This document shows positions 9,886 to 18,788 of a stretch of DNA of 64,000 nucleotides, piece by piece. Location of the stretch: assembly GCF_046719765.1 (NCBI RefSeq), contig NZ_JABEBY010000013.1:41181-105180 (forward strand), read 5' to 3'. This DNA comes from Halonotius sp046719765 (GTDB taxonomy: Archaea > Halobacteriota > Halobacteria > Halobacteriales > Haloferacaceae). The translations under genes and the position numbers were made by a program. The notes under the pieces were generated by a model, which saw only the letters and a list, made by a program, of their open reading frames with translations, did no database searches and had not been told where the DNA came from. The first letter of the stretch is position 1. Each line of letters begins with the position of its first letter.

Positions 9886-10812
9886 ATGGCTCAAAGCACT
9901 GTGAACCGTCCCCCAGAGGAATCGTTGCCGGATACCTACGACGCACTGATACCGATTGAGCAGTTGATTCACGGCGAGCATAATCCACGCCGTGTCGAGC
10001 CGACTCCAGAGCTCATCGAATCTGTGGCTAATGATGGCCTCGCCTATCCACTGATTGTTCGGTCGGATAGCGAGCAAGAGGTCTACCACATCACAAATGG
10101 TTGGCAGCGGTACCAAGCAGCGACTCAAAACGGGTGGGAGCAGCTTCCTGTAAACATCCATGACTCAATAGTAGCTGCCCTTACGGCGACAGAACCAGAG
10201 GCACTCACCCGTGACTGGACAACGTATGATTGGGCACAGTATTGTCAGTCACTGGCCAGTGAGCTCGACACAGAAACAGATTCAACATACGGCGTTGCTG
10301 CAACCGTCGCCGAGCGCATCACGCGATCACCTAGTGCTGTCCAGCAGTATCTTGAGGTTTTGTCGCTGCCTGAAGAAATCCATCCACTGCTGTCTGGTGG
10401 GCCGACTGGCACAGATCAGGACTGGGCCGCGCTGAAAAATCACAATCCAGATGTTCGGCAATACAGCGGCCTTCGATGGGATGTCGCACAAGAGATCACA
10501 CGAAACGAAGCAGTGAGTACTGACCGTCAAATCGGCATTGCAGCGATTGCTGTTACCTTCCGAGATGCCGATAGGGCTATCGAGTTCGTCAAACTGGCAC
10601 TCGAAAATCCAGAAACACGACTCGAAGTAGTACGGAAACAGGTCGAGTTCGGAGCAGCACATCCACAGTACTTGGAGCTTCCCGAGGCCGTTCGTATATC
10701 GGATGCAGAAAAGCAAGCCATCATGGACTACTGCCGACGAACGCAGCAGTCACTCTCCGAATTAATCGAGCAGTGGGTCAAGGAGATTGCTACGGTCGAA
10801 GACTCCCCATGA
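9886..10812 (+). CDS. ParB-like protein 2
   Basis: Start ATG 9886, one base after the previous stop. The 308-residue product has a ParB-type N-terminal domain: 'IPIEQLIHGEHNPRRVEPTPELIESVANDGLAYPLIVR', then 'YHITNGWQRYQAATQNGW' near residue 70, where the usual G-x-R-R is replaced by G-W-Q-R. A helix-turn-helix-like stretch follows ('VAERITRSPSAVQQYLEVLSLPEEI'). The first arginine of the motif is lost, so nucleotide handling may differ from protein 1. Two non-identical ParB-like proteins side by side suggest a heteromeric complex (inference). Confidence 0.75.
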   Translation: MAQSTVNRPPEESLPDTYDALIPIEQLIHGEHNPRRVEPTPELIESVANDGLAYPLIVRSDSEQEVYHITNGWQRYQAATQNGWEQLPVNIHDSIVAALTATEPEALTRDWTTYDWAQYCQSLASELDTETDSTYGVAATVAERITRSPSAVQQYLEVLSLPEEIHPLLSGGPTGTDQDWAALKNHNPDVRQYSGLRWDVAQEITRNEAVSTDRQIGIAAIAVTFRDADRAIEFVKLALENPETRLEVVRKQVEFGAAHPQYLELPEAVRISDAEKQAIMDYCRRTQQSLSELIEQWVKEIATVEDSP

Positions 10813-10863
10813 TAGCTAAGAAACCATCCCAGCAGGCCAGCCGTATTCGGGAGGTGAAGACCG

Positions 10864-11637
10864 GTGGCTGAAACAGTAGGCGAACAGCAAGCCTGTCCAG
10901 TCTGCGATACTGCTGGAATAGCAGACGATGCCTATCGGTTCGACGGCATGTGTACAGCCTGTGGCTTCGTGATCCACGATTCAGCTGAGAATGATGTGAA
11001 ACCCGACTGGGTACGGTCGGATGAAGCAACAACCAACTCTGAGCAAGACTCATGGAACGAGTTCTGTCGGATCACCAATGCCACCGAAGAACAACTGGCA
11101 GCCGCATTCGAGACCATCGAAGACTTCGCCGATCAATTACCACTCCCGGCTGACATTCGTGAGACCGCGGCACAGGTCTATGCATCAGCATTCAATGCCG
11201 AATTAACAGACGGTCGAGCGACTGAGAGTATGATTGCCGCCTGCGTACGTGCGGGTTCAATCCAGGCAGACAAGCCGATTCCAACCCGCCGTCTCACTGG
11301 GCTAAAGCCAGTCTCCGATGGGACGTTCAGAGGCTGCTATCGTGACCTCGAAGGAGAAATTGATCTCCCAGCAGCAGGAGTCTCACCTGAGTCGTATCTG
11401 TGGTTCTTTGACCAGGCTTTGTCTGTTAACGAATCGACAATAGATCGCACGCGTGAGGAGCTCCAATCGATCAACGGTGCCAATACACTGATTGGCAAAG
11501 ATCCAGCAGGTATCGCTGCCGCCACCCTCTATCGCGCGGGAGAGACGATCACCCAGCAGACTGTTGCTGAGGCAGCTGGCGTTTCGACAGAGACGATCCG
11601 GCTTCGAGCTGCAGATATCAGGGAGGTCGTTGAATGA
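10864..11637 (+). CDS. TFB-like (TFIIB) factor, divergent
   Basis: A GTG start at 10864, supported by a GGAGGTGA ribosome-binding site at 10851-10858. The 257-residue product has an N-terminal zinc ribbon (C11, C14, C30, C33) and two cyclin-like repeats. The first contains 'LPADIRETAAQVYASAFNAELTDGRATESMIAACVRAGS'; the second 'LIGKDPAGIAAATLYRAGETITQQTVAEAAGVSTETIRLRAADI', which holds the HTH that reads the BRE in true TFBs. It is shorter than a typical TFB (about 310-330 residues) and sits in an operon with ParB-like genes and a recombinase, so it may serve a mobile element's own promoters (inference). Confidence 0.85.
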   Translation: MAETVGEQQACPVCDTAGIADDAYRFDGMCTACGFVIHDSAENDVKPDWVRSDEATTNSEQDSWNEFCRITNATEEQLAAAFETIEDFADQLPLPADIRETAAQVYASAFNAELTDGRATESMIAACVRAGSIQADKPIPTRRLTGLKPVSDGTFRGCYRDLEGEIDLPAAGVSPESYLWFFDQALSVNESTIDRTREELQSINGANTLIGKDPAGIAAATLYRAGETITQQTVAEAAGVSTETIRLRAADIREVVE

Positions 11638-12569
11638 TCGACGGGACACACATCCGAGAGCGTGTAACTAATCACGCCGATGACCGCTCGCTTCGGACAG
11701 CGGTCTACGCTCGCACATCAGATACGACTCGTGAAGAGGGCTATTCACTAGATGGACAAGTTCGAAAATGTCTCGATCATTGCGAGAAACTCGGCTGGAC
11801 GGTCGGGTTCATTTATCGAGACGAATCGATCAGCGGTGCGGATACCGACCGGCCCATGTTTCAGCAGATGATCGATCTGGCTAAACAGAATGCGTTCGAT
11901 GTGATCGTTTTCTGGAAGCTAGATCGATTTTCGCGCAGCCTCATCCATGCAGTCCAGCTCGAATCGGAACTGCGTGAATTTGACGTGTATCTCTACAGCG
12001 TCACCGAGCAGATCGATACCACATCTCCGACAGGCCGATTCAACTTCCGTAATTTGGCGAGCGCAGCCGAATTCGAGCGGGATATGATCAAACAACGAAC
12101 TCAACTCGGCATCAACTCGCAGGCTGAGGAACACAAATGGGCTAATCAGAATGCACCGCTTGGCTACGATCTCACTGACGATCAACGGCTCCAGATTAAC
12201 GAGCAGGAAGCGCAGCTCATTCGCCGGATCTTTGACGCCTATATCGATGCTAGATCTATGCCAACTGTGGCCGAGCAACTCAACGATGCCGGGCTCGTCA
12301 CTGCTGATGGCGGTAGTTGGACACCGCGAGCCGTCGGTGACATCCTCCGCAACGAGATTTATCGAGGATGGTACGAACTTGGTGACGTTGCCGAGCACGT
12401 TCCCGAGTATCAGATTATCGACGACGACACCTTCGAGGAGGTCACCGACATACGGATGCGATTTCAGCAGGACAACGTCAACCGACCATCGATGCCAACA
12501 TCTCGAAAAGAGAAAATCACCGCAGCGATGGTGGAGACGTATCTAACGTATCTCGATAGCTGCCGCTAA
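11634..12569 (+). CDS. Serine recombinase (resolvase/invertase family)
   Basis: 311 residues, with a start overlapping the TFB-like stop by four bases (ATGA at 11634-11637). The catalytic N-terminal domain shows 'AVYARTSDTTREEGYSLDGQ' with the catalytic serine at residue 29 and the conserved 'FWKLDRFSRS' arginines. A recombinase domain ('NAPLGYDLTDDQRLQINEQEAQLIRRIFDAYIDARSMPTVAEQLNDAGL...W') follows. It is of intermediate length, without the long C-terminal zinc/coiled-coil part of phage integrases. It is the last gene of the ParB/TFB operon and probably moves or resolves that unit (inference). Confidence 0.9.
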   Translation: MIDGTHIRERVTNHADDRSLRTAVYARTSDTTREEGYSLDGQVRKCLDHCEKLGWTVGFIYRDESISGADTDRPMFQQMIDLAKQNAFDVIVFWKLDRFSRSLIHAVQLESELREFDVYLYSVTEQIDTTSPTGRFNFRNLASAAEFERDMIKQRTQLGINSQAEEHKWANQNAPLGYDLTDDQRLQINEQEAQLIRRIFDAYIDARSMPTVAEQLNDAGLVTADGGSWTPRAVGDILRNEIYRGWYELGDVAEHVPEYQIIDDDTFEEVTDIRMRFQQDNVNRPSMPTSRKEKITAAMVETYLTYLDSCR

Positions 12570-12596
12570 CGGTCGTGGCGGTCTTCGGAGAATACG

Positions 12597-14225
12597 TTAT
12601 TCGTCGTCGTTTTCCGTTTCTTCGTCGTCGATATCCGATTCTTCCTCGTCGCTATCTTCGGCGTCTCGGTTTCTGATTGCGGCGGCTGCTTCGGCTACCG
12701 AATCGTAAACCGATTCCGCGCTTTCAAGGATCTCTCGGATGAGATCCATTTTTTCCGCCTCATGCTGCTTCGGCCATTTTCGGTAGTAATCAGATGGATC
12801 TTCAGTCTCCTCACAGGATGGACACATGTATCGATGAGTCGTAATATCGAATTTACCGCCGAGGCCTACCTGTCCGGCTTTTACCATTGGCTCTCCACAG
12901 TAATGGATCAATCTGGCCGGGGCTGATGCCTCAACCGTCGGGAAAAGGCCAAACTCATCAACGAAGTCAGTCAACCTATACGGCTCTTCATCGGAATCAT
13001 CAGTCTGATTTTTTCGTTCGATGATGGCTTGCGCCTCGTCAAACGTTGCCTCACTGACCGAGTCACCGTCTTCGGTTTCCAACAGGTTCAGTTCTGGATC
13101 ATCAACGACGTTGTCATCGAACGAGGTGTCTTCAATCCATTCCTCAGGAATCTGTGGCTTACCAATGTAAGCTTCCTGTTGCAGCACGGTTTTGACTCGG
13201 TGGCCATTGAGAGTGTCTGAGTCAAATTTTGATTCGATATGACGTCTAGTTTCCGCGTAGACTTCACATTCCGTGAATTTGCGGAATATTTCTCTAACGA
13301 CCTTTTTCTCATCTGGGTCGACGGTCAACCATCCATCATCAGTTTCAGTATATCCCAATGGTACCCTCGGTGACGAACACTTCCAATTATTTTTCTCAAG
13401 GAATCTGCGAACTCGTTCCTTCTTGGCCTTGGTTATGCGAAGGTCGTTTTGTATCTCTGCCATCAACGACATCAGTGTCGTATGCATTAGACCTTCATTT
13501 TCACCAACATCTTGTTCGCCGCTTGGAGTTACCAATGTGACGCCACATTCACTCTGCAGTACCGAGATGAAATATAGCGTTTCAGCAGCATTGCGACCAA
13601 CACGATCTACCTTTTCCACCAAGAGATGGTCGGTATCCGTTTTTTGTGCCGTTCTGAAGAGGTGCTTGATTCCCTCACGGTCAAAGTTCTGACCGGTTTT
13701 TGCCTTATCGATGAACGGGTCATGAGGAAGACGGATACCACGCTTGTCAGCCACCTTCCTTAGTTGCTTAATTTGGCCCTCAATGCTACCTGAGTCAACA
13801 TTGTCATCGTCATTGTCATCGTTATCGTCGCTGTCCTCGTCGTCTTCGGTCTGTCCTTCACTGCTTACCCGAGCATAGATAACCCCGACCGGTCGGTCGT
13901 CTTCATCTACCGTGTCAGACCCATCAGTATCATCACCGTCGTCATCACCATCTTCGGTGTCATCAGATTTGTCAGGATCACCCGTCTCTGGTTTTTTAGG
14001 AGGTGTCGTGTCTGCGGTTTTATTAGCGAAGCTAGTCAGATCCTTTTGATCATCATTAGATCCATTTTCGTTGGTGGCTGAGTCTAAGCTGAAATCTATA
14101 TACGCCTTTAACCCTTGGCCCAAATTTGATAAATAACCTAGGGAACGCCGGCTCAACACTGAGCGTATGCTAGACCTTTTATGTGATTTGGGCCAAGAAC
14201 CGCGGAATCTGAATGACTCTATCAT
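12597..14225 (-). CDS. Large serine recombinase with acidic insertions
   Basis: 542 residues. After about 110 low-complexity, aspartate-rich residues comes the catalytic domain, 'VGVIYARVSSEGQ', with the catalytic serine near residue 121. The fold is then interrupted by a second run of Asp/Asn/Ser before 'SIEGQIKQLRKVADKRGI'. A recombinase domain (PLGYTETDDGWLTVDPDEKKVVREIFRKF) and a zinc-ribbon-like segment (a Cys at 'IHYCGEP' and a CPSCEE pair) follow. The start ATG overlaps the stop of the tyrosine recombinase upstream by four bases, so the two are translated together. The acidic tracts within the catalytic domain are unusual. Confidence 0.85.
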   Translation of the reverse strand: MIESFRFRGSWPKSHKRSSIRSVLSRRSLGYLSNLGQGLKAYIDFSLDSATNENGSNDDQKDLTSFANKTADTTPPKKPETGDPDKSDDTEDGDDDGDDTDGSDTVDEDDRPVGVIYARVSSEGQTEDDEDSDDNDDNDDDNVDSGSIEGQIKQLRKVADKRGIRLPHDPFIDKAKTGQNFDREGIKHLFRTAQKTDTDHLLVEKVDRVGRNAAETLYFISVLQSECGVTLVTPSGEQDVGENEGLMHTTLMSLMAEIQNDLRITKAKKERVRRFLEKNNWKCSSPRVPLGYTETDDGWLTVDPDEKKVVREIFRKFTECEVYAETRRHIESKFDSDTLNGHRVKTVLQQEAYIGKPQIPEEWIEDTSFDDNVVDDPELNLLETEDGDSVSEATFDEAQAIIERKNQTDDSDEEPYRLTDFVDEFGLFPTVEASAPARLIHYCGEPMVKAGQVGLGGKFDITTHRYMCPSCEETEDPSDYYRKWPKQHEAEKMDLIREILESAESVYDSVAEAAAAIRNRDAEDSDEEESDIDDEETENDDE

Positions 14226-15343
14226 AGGTACCGACCCCCGTTATCCCGCTCATCACGAGCTTGTTCGAGGATTTGTCGACGCAGTTCACGTTTCTCATCG
14301 TCATCACGTTCGTCGTAATGTTTGTCAATGACTGGCTCACTGGCGTCGCACCGTTCTGTGAGAACGTCAATTGGAACTCCCTGATTTCGTTTTTCAGTAA
14401 TGTACGTATGTCTTAGCGCATATGGTGGCTTGCTTGAGGGACACTCATATGCATGGTTCACCTTCTGGGCAGCGTCACAATCTTGGATATCTCTACCATG
14501 AGGACACTCATTTGTGACGATACATGGGCAGCTGTATTGGTAGACTGCCTTCCGGATCGAGATCTTCGACAACCGACCTTGGTGAGATGTCAGTAACGGC
14601 TTTCGACCAGTCTCAGTTTTTCCATCAATTCGTTTATGATTGATGTAATCCTTGATTATCTGGGCAACACGGTCTGATATTGCAATAGTCGTCTCACCAT
14701 TCTCACCATTTTTCAGTTGGGTGTTTTCGCGGTGGACGACCTCGATATATGGAGCATCATTGTCAACGTATGCATCTTCCACATCCAATGCGTAAATGTC
14801 GCTGGGTCTCCGACCTGTCTCGGTTTTTAGACACCAAATAACGTGATTTCTCGAAGCGTACTCGTACGTATCGAGATGCTTCAGAATCTGATTTACACGG
14901 TCTGGATCCATCTGTATATCTCTGACGCCATCACCGACATTTAGCGAAGGAATATCGACTTTTTTACTCAGATTTCTGTCAACCGCTTCAATCTCGGCTA
15001 AGTACCGACACATGTCTCGCAATATATACATGTCATCTCTCAGAGTTTTATTCGTCAATTCTCTCCCATTGGGCGCTGTGTTCTCTCGCCGGTATTTTGC
15101 GTAATCCTTCAGGTCACGGCCACTGAGGTTATTTAGATTCTGAATATCGTTTCGGTCACAGTAATCAAGGAAATGATCAAGTTTTCTGCTGTATTCCTCA
15201 ACCGTCTGTGAGCGTATCTCTCCCGTCTTGGATTCAAGATATTGCTCGACACCATCTTCAGGAGAGAGCGGTTCAAGCGTCTGTTTATGTGATTCTATCA
15301 TCTGTTGCATCTCCTCGGGGAGGTCTTCAAGAGCGATGCTCAT
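14222..15343 (-). CDS. Tyrosine recombinase/integrase, XerC/D-like
   Basis: I take the ATG at 15343 (a GTG at 15352 is in frame), giving 373 residues. The N-terminal SAM-like core-binding domain (KTGEIRSQTVEEYSRKLDHFLDYCDRN) is followed by a catalytic domain with Arg in 'TETGRRPSDIYAL', 'YALRHTYIT' (R-H box) and the nucleophile in 'VIDKHYDERDD'. Between them is a Cys/His-rich insertion ('YSCPCIVTNECPHGRDIQDCDAA'), also seen in the integrase at 39281-40291. It is coupled to the serine recombinase by a four-base overlap. Confidence 0.9.
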   Translation of the reverse strand: MSIALEDLPEEMQQMIESHKQTLEPLSPEDGVEQYLESKTGEIRSQTVEEYSRKLDHFLDYCDRNDIQNLNNLSGRDLKDYAKYRRENTAPNGRELTNKTLRDDMYILRDMCRYLAEIEAVDRNLSKKVDIPSLNVGDGVRDIQMDPDRVNQILKHLDTYEYASRNHVIWCLKTETGRRPSDIYALDVEDAYVDNDAPYIEVVHRENTQLKNGENGETTIAISDRVAQIIKDYINHKRIDGKTETGRKPLLTSHQGRLSKISIRKAVYQYSCPCIVTNECPHGRDIQDCDAAQKVNHAYECPSSKPPYALRHTYITEKRNQGVPIDVLTERCDASEPVIDKHYDERDDDEKRELRRQILEQARDERDNGGRYL

Positions 15344-16642
15344 GCAGACCACCTCAGAGATGGCGAAATTGGCTGTTGATGTGTCTGTGCGTCTGTATTC
15401 GGGTTAATTATCACTTTCATGTTGCTATGAGTTATTTCGGAATTAGCTGTCAAGCGATACTATCGGTCGATGGCTGGCGAGCGAAACTTCCTAAACCAGC
15501 CACCAATTTTATTCAAAAAATTATCATGTTGGAGGGGATTCCAACTAAGATGCTGCGGTAGGTTCTTAATCTGACAGATTGGTATCGGTCTGAATTTCGT
15601 CTGTGTTTGAAGACTGTCTCTGTAAGCTGGGGAGGAGGTTATGGTAATGATCTCATGCTTGGTCATCAATCGGGCAATATTGGCATACACCAACCGTCGA
15701 GGGGGCTGTAGTTATTGTATTCAAACAAAGGATATGCTGACTTCGTTAGGTGGGCTTCCAGCAACGGCGAGACATGCGATAGGGCCTGGGATAGCTTTCG
15801 TAATAGTCAAAAATATTATGCGGAATCTATGGGCGAAATTTAATTGATTGATTAACCCACATGGGGGGAGTATAATTTTCAAATCTGACCAGAAATGCTT
15901 CTGGGGGTGAGATACCAAACTTACCATATGCGGGGTAAACCGATCTTATACAGGCGCGAGAGGGAGAGAAAGACGAGTGAGTTGGAGACAAGCGGGAGAA
16001 GAGGAAGCTAGTGAGAACTGCCACCGGCGGACAGTGGTGGCGGTGTTGCCTCGGTAAATTTGGCTGTTTCTTTTAGCGGTGATCGCGGATGCCAAGATTT
16101 GACGATATCTATAGTCTTCTGATCTTCGTGTAATATAGGCGAATCCACGGATAGATCTGACTTGGTAACAGTTGTCACACTATCAACCATCTGTTCCAGT
16201 CGATTGAAATCTACCGTCGTCAGTAGCAGATGCTGAATCGGTGAATTAAGCGATTATGTAAGTATTAAAATTTAACCGTCAAGATTTTTGATTTCGGCAA
16301 TAGCTGAGGGGCAATCTTCCGCCGACACGACAGTGACGCTACTCATAATCGTCGCCCATGCTGGTGACAGATATCTAAAAAATTACTCGTCCAGTGATTG
16401 ATTCGTCCGGACAGATCTACGAACCACGAAAACTGTTACCGCTAGTCAAAATACCATCTCAATTTTTGACGAGCCCAAATATTATACTCGGCTCTTACCG
16501 AAGACAGTGAAACAGCGGTATCTGTCTCAAGATGGGGACGTCGAGCAATGACCGATACAGAGACTCAATTCATCAATGAGCATTGTCTGAGCTATCTCTT
16601 TTGAAGATTAAAGACTATGAGATTATTCTTATTTCCGGGTGG
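15344..16642. other. Long non-coding stretch beside recombinases
   Basis: About 1.3 kb with no convincing gene. Short frames exist but have no protein-like composition or ribosome-binding site. A segment at 16508-16536 (gaaacagcggtatctgtctc...) reappears with few changes at 23897-23925, and 'atgaccgatacagag' at 16549-16563 recurs in the 73-bp repeats at 17472 and 20557. The stretch may be decayed mobile-element DNA. Confidence 0.4.
16508..16536 (+). repeat. 28-bp-class dispersed repeat, copy 1
   Basis: The segment gaaacagcggtatctgtctc plus nine further bases matches 23897-23925 with only a few differences. Both copies are in non-coding DNA and share orientation. They lie close to the other dispersed repeats of this window and may be parts of one decayed element. 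Confidence 0.5.
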
Positions 16643-16882
16643 TTAAAATGGTAATTTGTTCGTTAAAATACGGGATATATACAAACAAAAGAGGGAATAA
16701 ATCAAAAATAATGCTATAATTGTAGCTCCGATCCCGTATATATACGAAGTTCCCGTTTGAGAAATGGAAACTCCCATCTCCCAGATTTGTCCCATTCCTA
16801 TTATTAGAATTGGTGATAGAACAATTGAAACCGTAATATAAATTATCCATTCTATCAGTGATTCTGGAGAGATCCTAGACAT
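16643..16882 (-). CDS. Small two-span membrane protein
   Basis: A 79-residue protein: 'SLIEWIIYITVSIVLSPILIIGMGQIW' and 'YIYGIGATIIALFLIYSLFCLYISRIL' are two membrane-spanning helices with a short exposed turn. There is no recognisable family. An overlapping frame exists, but this one has the hydrophobic pattern of a real membrane protein. AT-rich composition fits the surrounding island. It is 43 bases downstream of the next gene on the same strand and could be co-transcribed with it. Confidence 0.5.
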   Translation of the reverse strand: MSRISPESLIEWIIYITVSIVLSPILIIGMGQIWEMGVSISQTGTSYIYGIGATIIALFLIYSLFCLYISRILTNKLPF

Positions 16883-16925
16883 TCTATAACTTTATCCTGC
16901 AAACAAACATATTTGTAAGATTAAT

Positions 16926-17366
16926 TCATCCAGTAGGGAACCTTTTGACAATCTCGTCTTTTATATCTTCAGGTATTCCACTGAGAAATATTTCCTCTTC
17001 CTCTGGATCCATTGCTATTCCTTCGGGCCGTAACTGTAGGAATGTTAGTTCTTCTTTATGACCGGTGGAACGAGTCTCTATTTCAAAACCTGATGGTTTG
17101 AGATCTACCTTGTATTCACCACCTTTCTGTTGTCCAATTATATCGATAAAGCACCGACTTCGATCAAGATGAACCAACGGTTCTTGTGAAACTTTATACA
17201 CGCAATCGTGATCTCTTTTTTCAGTTTTCCATTCAACTGTAACTGCAGAATATTCATCTATATCTTGAAAGAATCCGTCGATGATATCTACAACCTTTTT
17301 TTCAAAATCTCCTTCATCGATCACTTGGATTTCGTCTTTATTCCACGTTACCGCCATCCCAGTCAT
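16926..17366 (-). CDS. Hypothetical protein, 146 residues
   Basis: It starts at 17366, or at the in-frame ATG four codons later ('MAVTWNKDEIQVI'). It is soluble and acidic, with beta-rich text such as 'YSAVTVEWKTEKRDHDCVYKVSQEPLVHLDRSRCFIDIIGQQKGGEYKVDLKPSGFEIETRS', ending in a short helical tail. I do not recognise it. Its AT-rich codons match the non-coding island on its left, and it may form an operon with the small membrane protein downstream. Confidence 0.5.
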   Translation of the reverse strand: MTGMAVTWNKDEIQVIDEGDFEKKVVDIIDGFFQDIDEYSAVTVEWKTEKRDHDCVYKVSQEPLVHLDRSRCFIDIIGQQKGGEYKVDLKPSGFEIETRSTGHKEELTFLQLRPEGIAMDPEEEEIFLSGIPEDIKDEIVKRFPTG

Positions 17367-17471
17367 AAAATTATCAATTTCTCTCAGTCATAAATAATTT
17401 ATTCTGCCTAAAAACTAGGTTAGTCCTTGGCAAGCAACTCAATATTCAAAGTAGTATTTTGAAAGATACGC

Positions 17472-17544
17472 GCTCTGCATTCAGCAGTTGGCGAATCATT
17501 TTATCCAGCTGTTGATGGATAGCTAAATGACCGATGCAGAGGAT
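17472..17544 (+). repeat. 73-bp direct repeat, left copy
   Basis: This segment aligns without gaps to 20557-20629 at roughly three-quarters identity and in the same orientation. The best conserved blocks are around 'gttgat', 'tgaccgat' and 'cagag'. The two copies flank the three-gene ABC exporter operon (17643-20379). A fragment of the same motif is at 16549-16563. Confidence 0.55.
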
Positions 17545-17642
17545 ACAGTCAACGCAGAGGCTGCGATATTTTTTTCTTTGATTTCAACCCAACTGTTAGA
17601 ACTTGCTTGCATGTCGATTCCGAACCCGAGTGTCCCCCAGTC

Positions 17643-18788
17643 TCAGTCACGAAGTGCCTCAACAGGGCGTTCATTTGCGGCTTTCCAGGCTGGATAGAGC
17701 CCGCTGAGTACACTCGCAAACACAGCGAACCCCATCCCGTACAATAGATATCTCGCGCTTTGCCACCTGAACGCATCGAGTGGACTCCCAATCAGGATCT
17801 CAAAGATCACGACCCCAATGGTCGCAGACACCATCACACCGAGAATACCACCGATCACCCCGAGGAAGGCAGCTTCTGTGAGAATCATCCGAAGCACTTC
17901 ACCACGGCTGATGCCGACAGCCCGTAGAACGCCGATTTCGCCGCGCCGTTCAACGGTGCTCATCAACATCACGTTGAGAATGGCTACGCTGGCAACCACC
18001 AATGAGATTGAGCCGATCCCTAACAGCCCGAGCTGTAAGGTACCAAGAAAGGAGTCGACACTCTGCTGGACGGAAGCAAAGTTTCTGACGTTGACGATCT
18101 GCTCATCTTCGTCATTGAACCACGACTCAATATCAGTCGTCAAGCTATTTACCGACTGCTCAGAGGTGGTCAAGACAGTCACCGAATCATAGTGATCTTG
18201 CTCAGCCATCGCTGACATCGGGACGACGAGTTCACGTCGCGCCCCACCGAACCCCTGCGACGACGACAAAATCCCTTGAATACGGTATAGCTTGTCATTG
18301 TACGATACCGGATCGCCGATTTCTAAGCCGAGTCGCCTAGCCTCGGAATCGGTGAGCAACGCTCCTGATCGGAGACGATTTGAGACCTGTCCGCGGGTTA
18401 CGTTGTACATCGCATCCGCCTTTGTCAGTGCGGTCACTCGAAGTCGTGTTTCAGCCCCGTTCCGGGCTGATAAAGTTGTGAAATTTGATTTTTCTGGGAC
18501 AACCGTCGCATCGCCCGCGACTGTTTCAATATCATCAACTTGATCGGAAGTTATCCCATCATGAGAATTATCTGGCCCTGCAGAGACGGTGACCTCATTC
18601 GATAACCCTTGCAGATCTGCGGTGGCCTGCTGTTGGAGGGCGGCCGTCGCCATCCCTAACGAGGCGATTGCGACCACCCCAATGAGGATGCCGAGTGTCG
18701 CCAAGGCGGTTCGAACCCGATTACGACCCAGATTTCGCCAGGCCATCAACACACTCGGGAATCGACGCAAGAGGTGCTTACTCTTCAT
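17643..18788 (-). CDS. ABC exporter permease, MacB/FtsX type
   Basis: 381 residues. One N-terminal membrane helix (ALATLGILIGVVAIASLGMATA), a large outer-face MacB-like core domain (residues about 55-255), and three C-terminal helices. The FtsX signature 'VERRGEIGVLRAVGISRGEVLRMILTEAAFLGVIGGILGV' is clear. The start overlaps the stop of the ATP-binding gene upstream by four bases. MacB-type pairs drive conformational work across the membrane, for example lipoprotein or peptide release, rather than pore transport. Substrate unknown. Confidence 0.9.
   Translation of the reverse strand: MKSKHLLRRFPSVLMAWRNLGRNRVRTALATLGILIGVVAIASLGMATAALQQQATADLQGLSNEVTVSAGPDNSHDGITSDQVDDIETVAGDATVVPEKSNFTTLSARNGAETRLRVTALTKADAMYNVTRGQVSNRLRSGALLTDSEARRLGLEIGDPVSYNDKLYRIQGILSSSQGFGGARRELVVPMSAMAEQDHYDSVTVLTTSEQSVNSLTTDIESWFNDEDEQIVNVRNFASVQQSVDSFLGTLQLGLLGIGSISLVVASVAILNVMLMSTVERRGEIGVLRAVGISRGEVLRMILTEAAFLGVIGGILGVMVSATIGVVIFEILIGSPLDAFRWQSARYLLYGMGFAVFASVLSGLYPAWKAANERPVEALRD

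Noticed and set aside
8712..10812. Ordinary chromosome or plasmid partition system (parAB)
   Set aside because: Two ParB-like genes are present but no ParA ATPase, and the operon ends in a TFB and a recombinase, so I did not call it a partition locus.
15208..15561. A 117-codon plus-strand frame next to the integrase
   Set aside because: Its first half is antisense to the integrase and its second half lies in AT-rich non-coding DNA; composition is not haloarchaeal.
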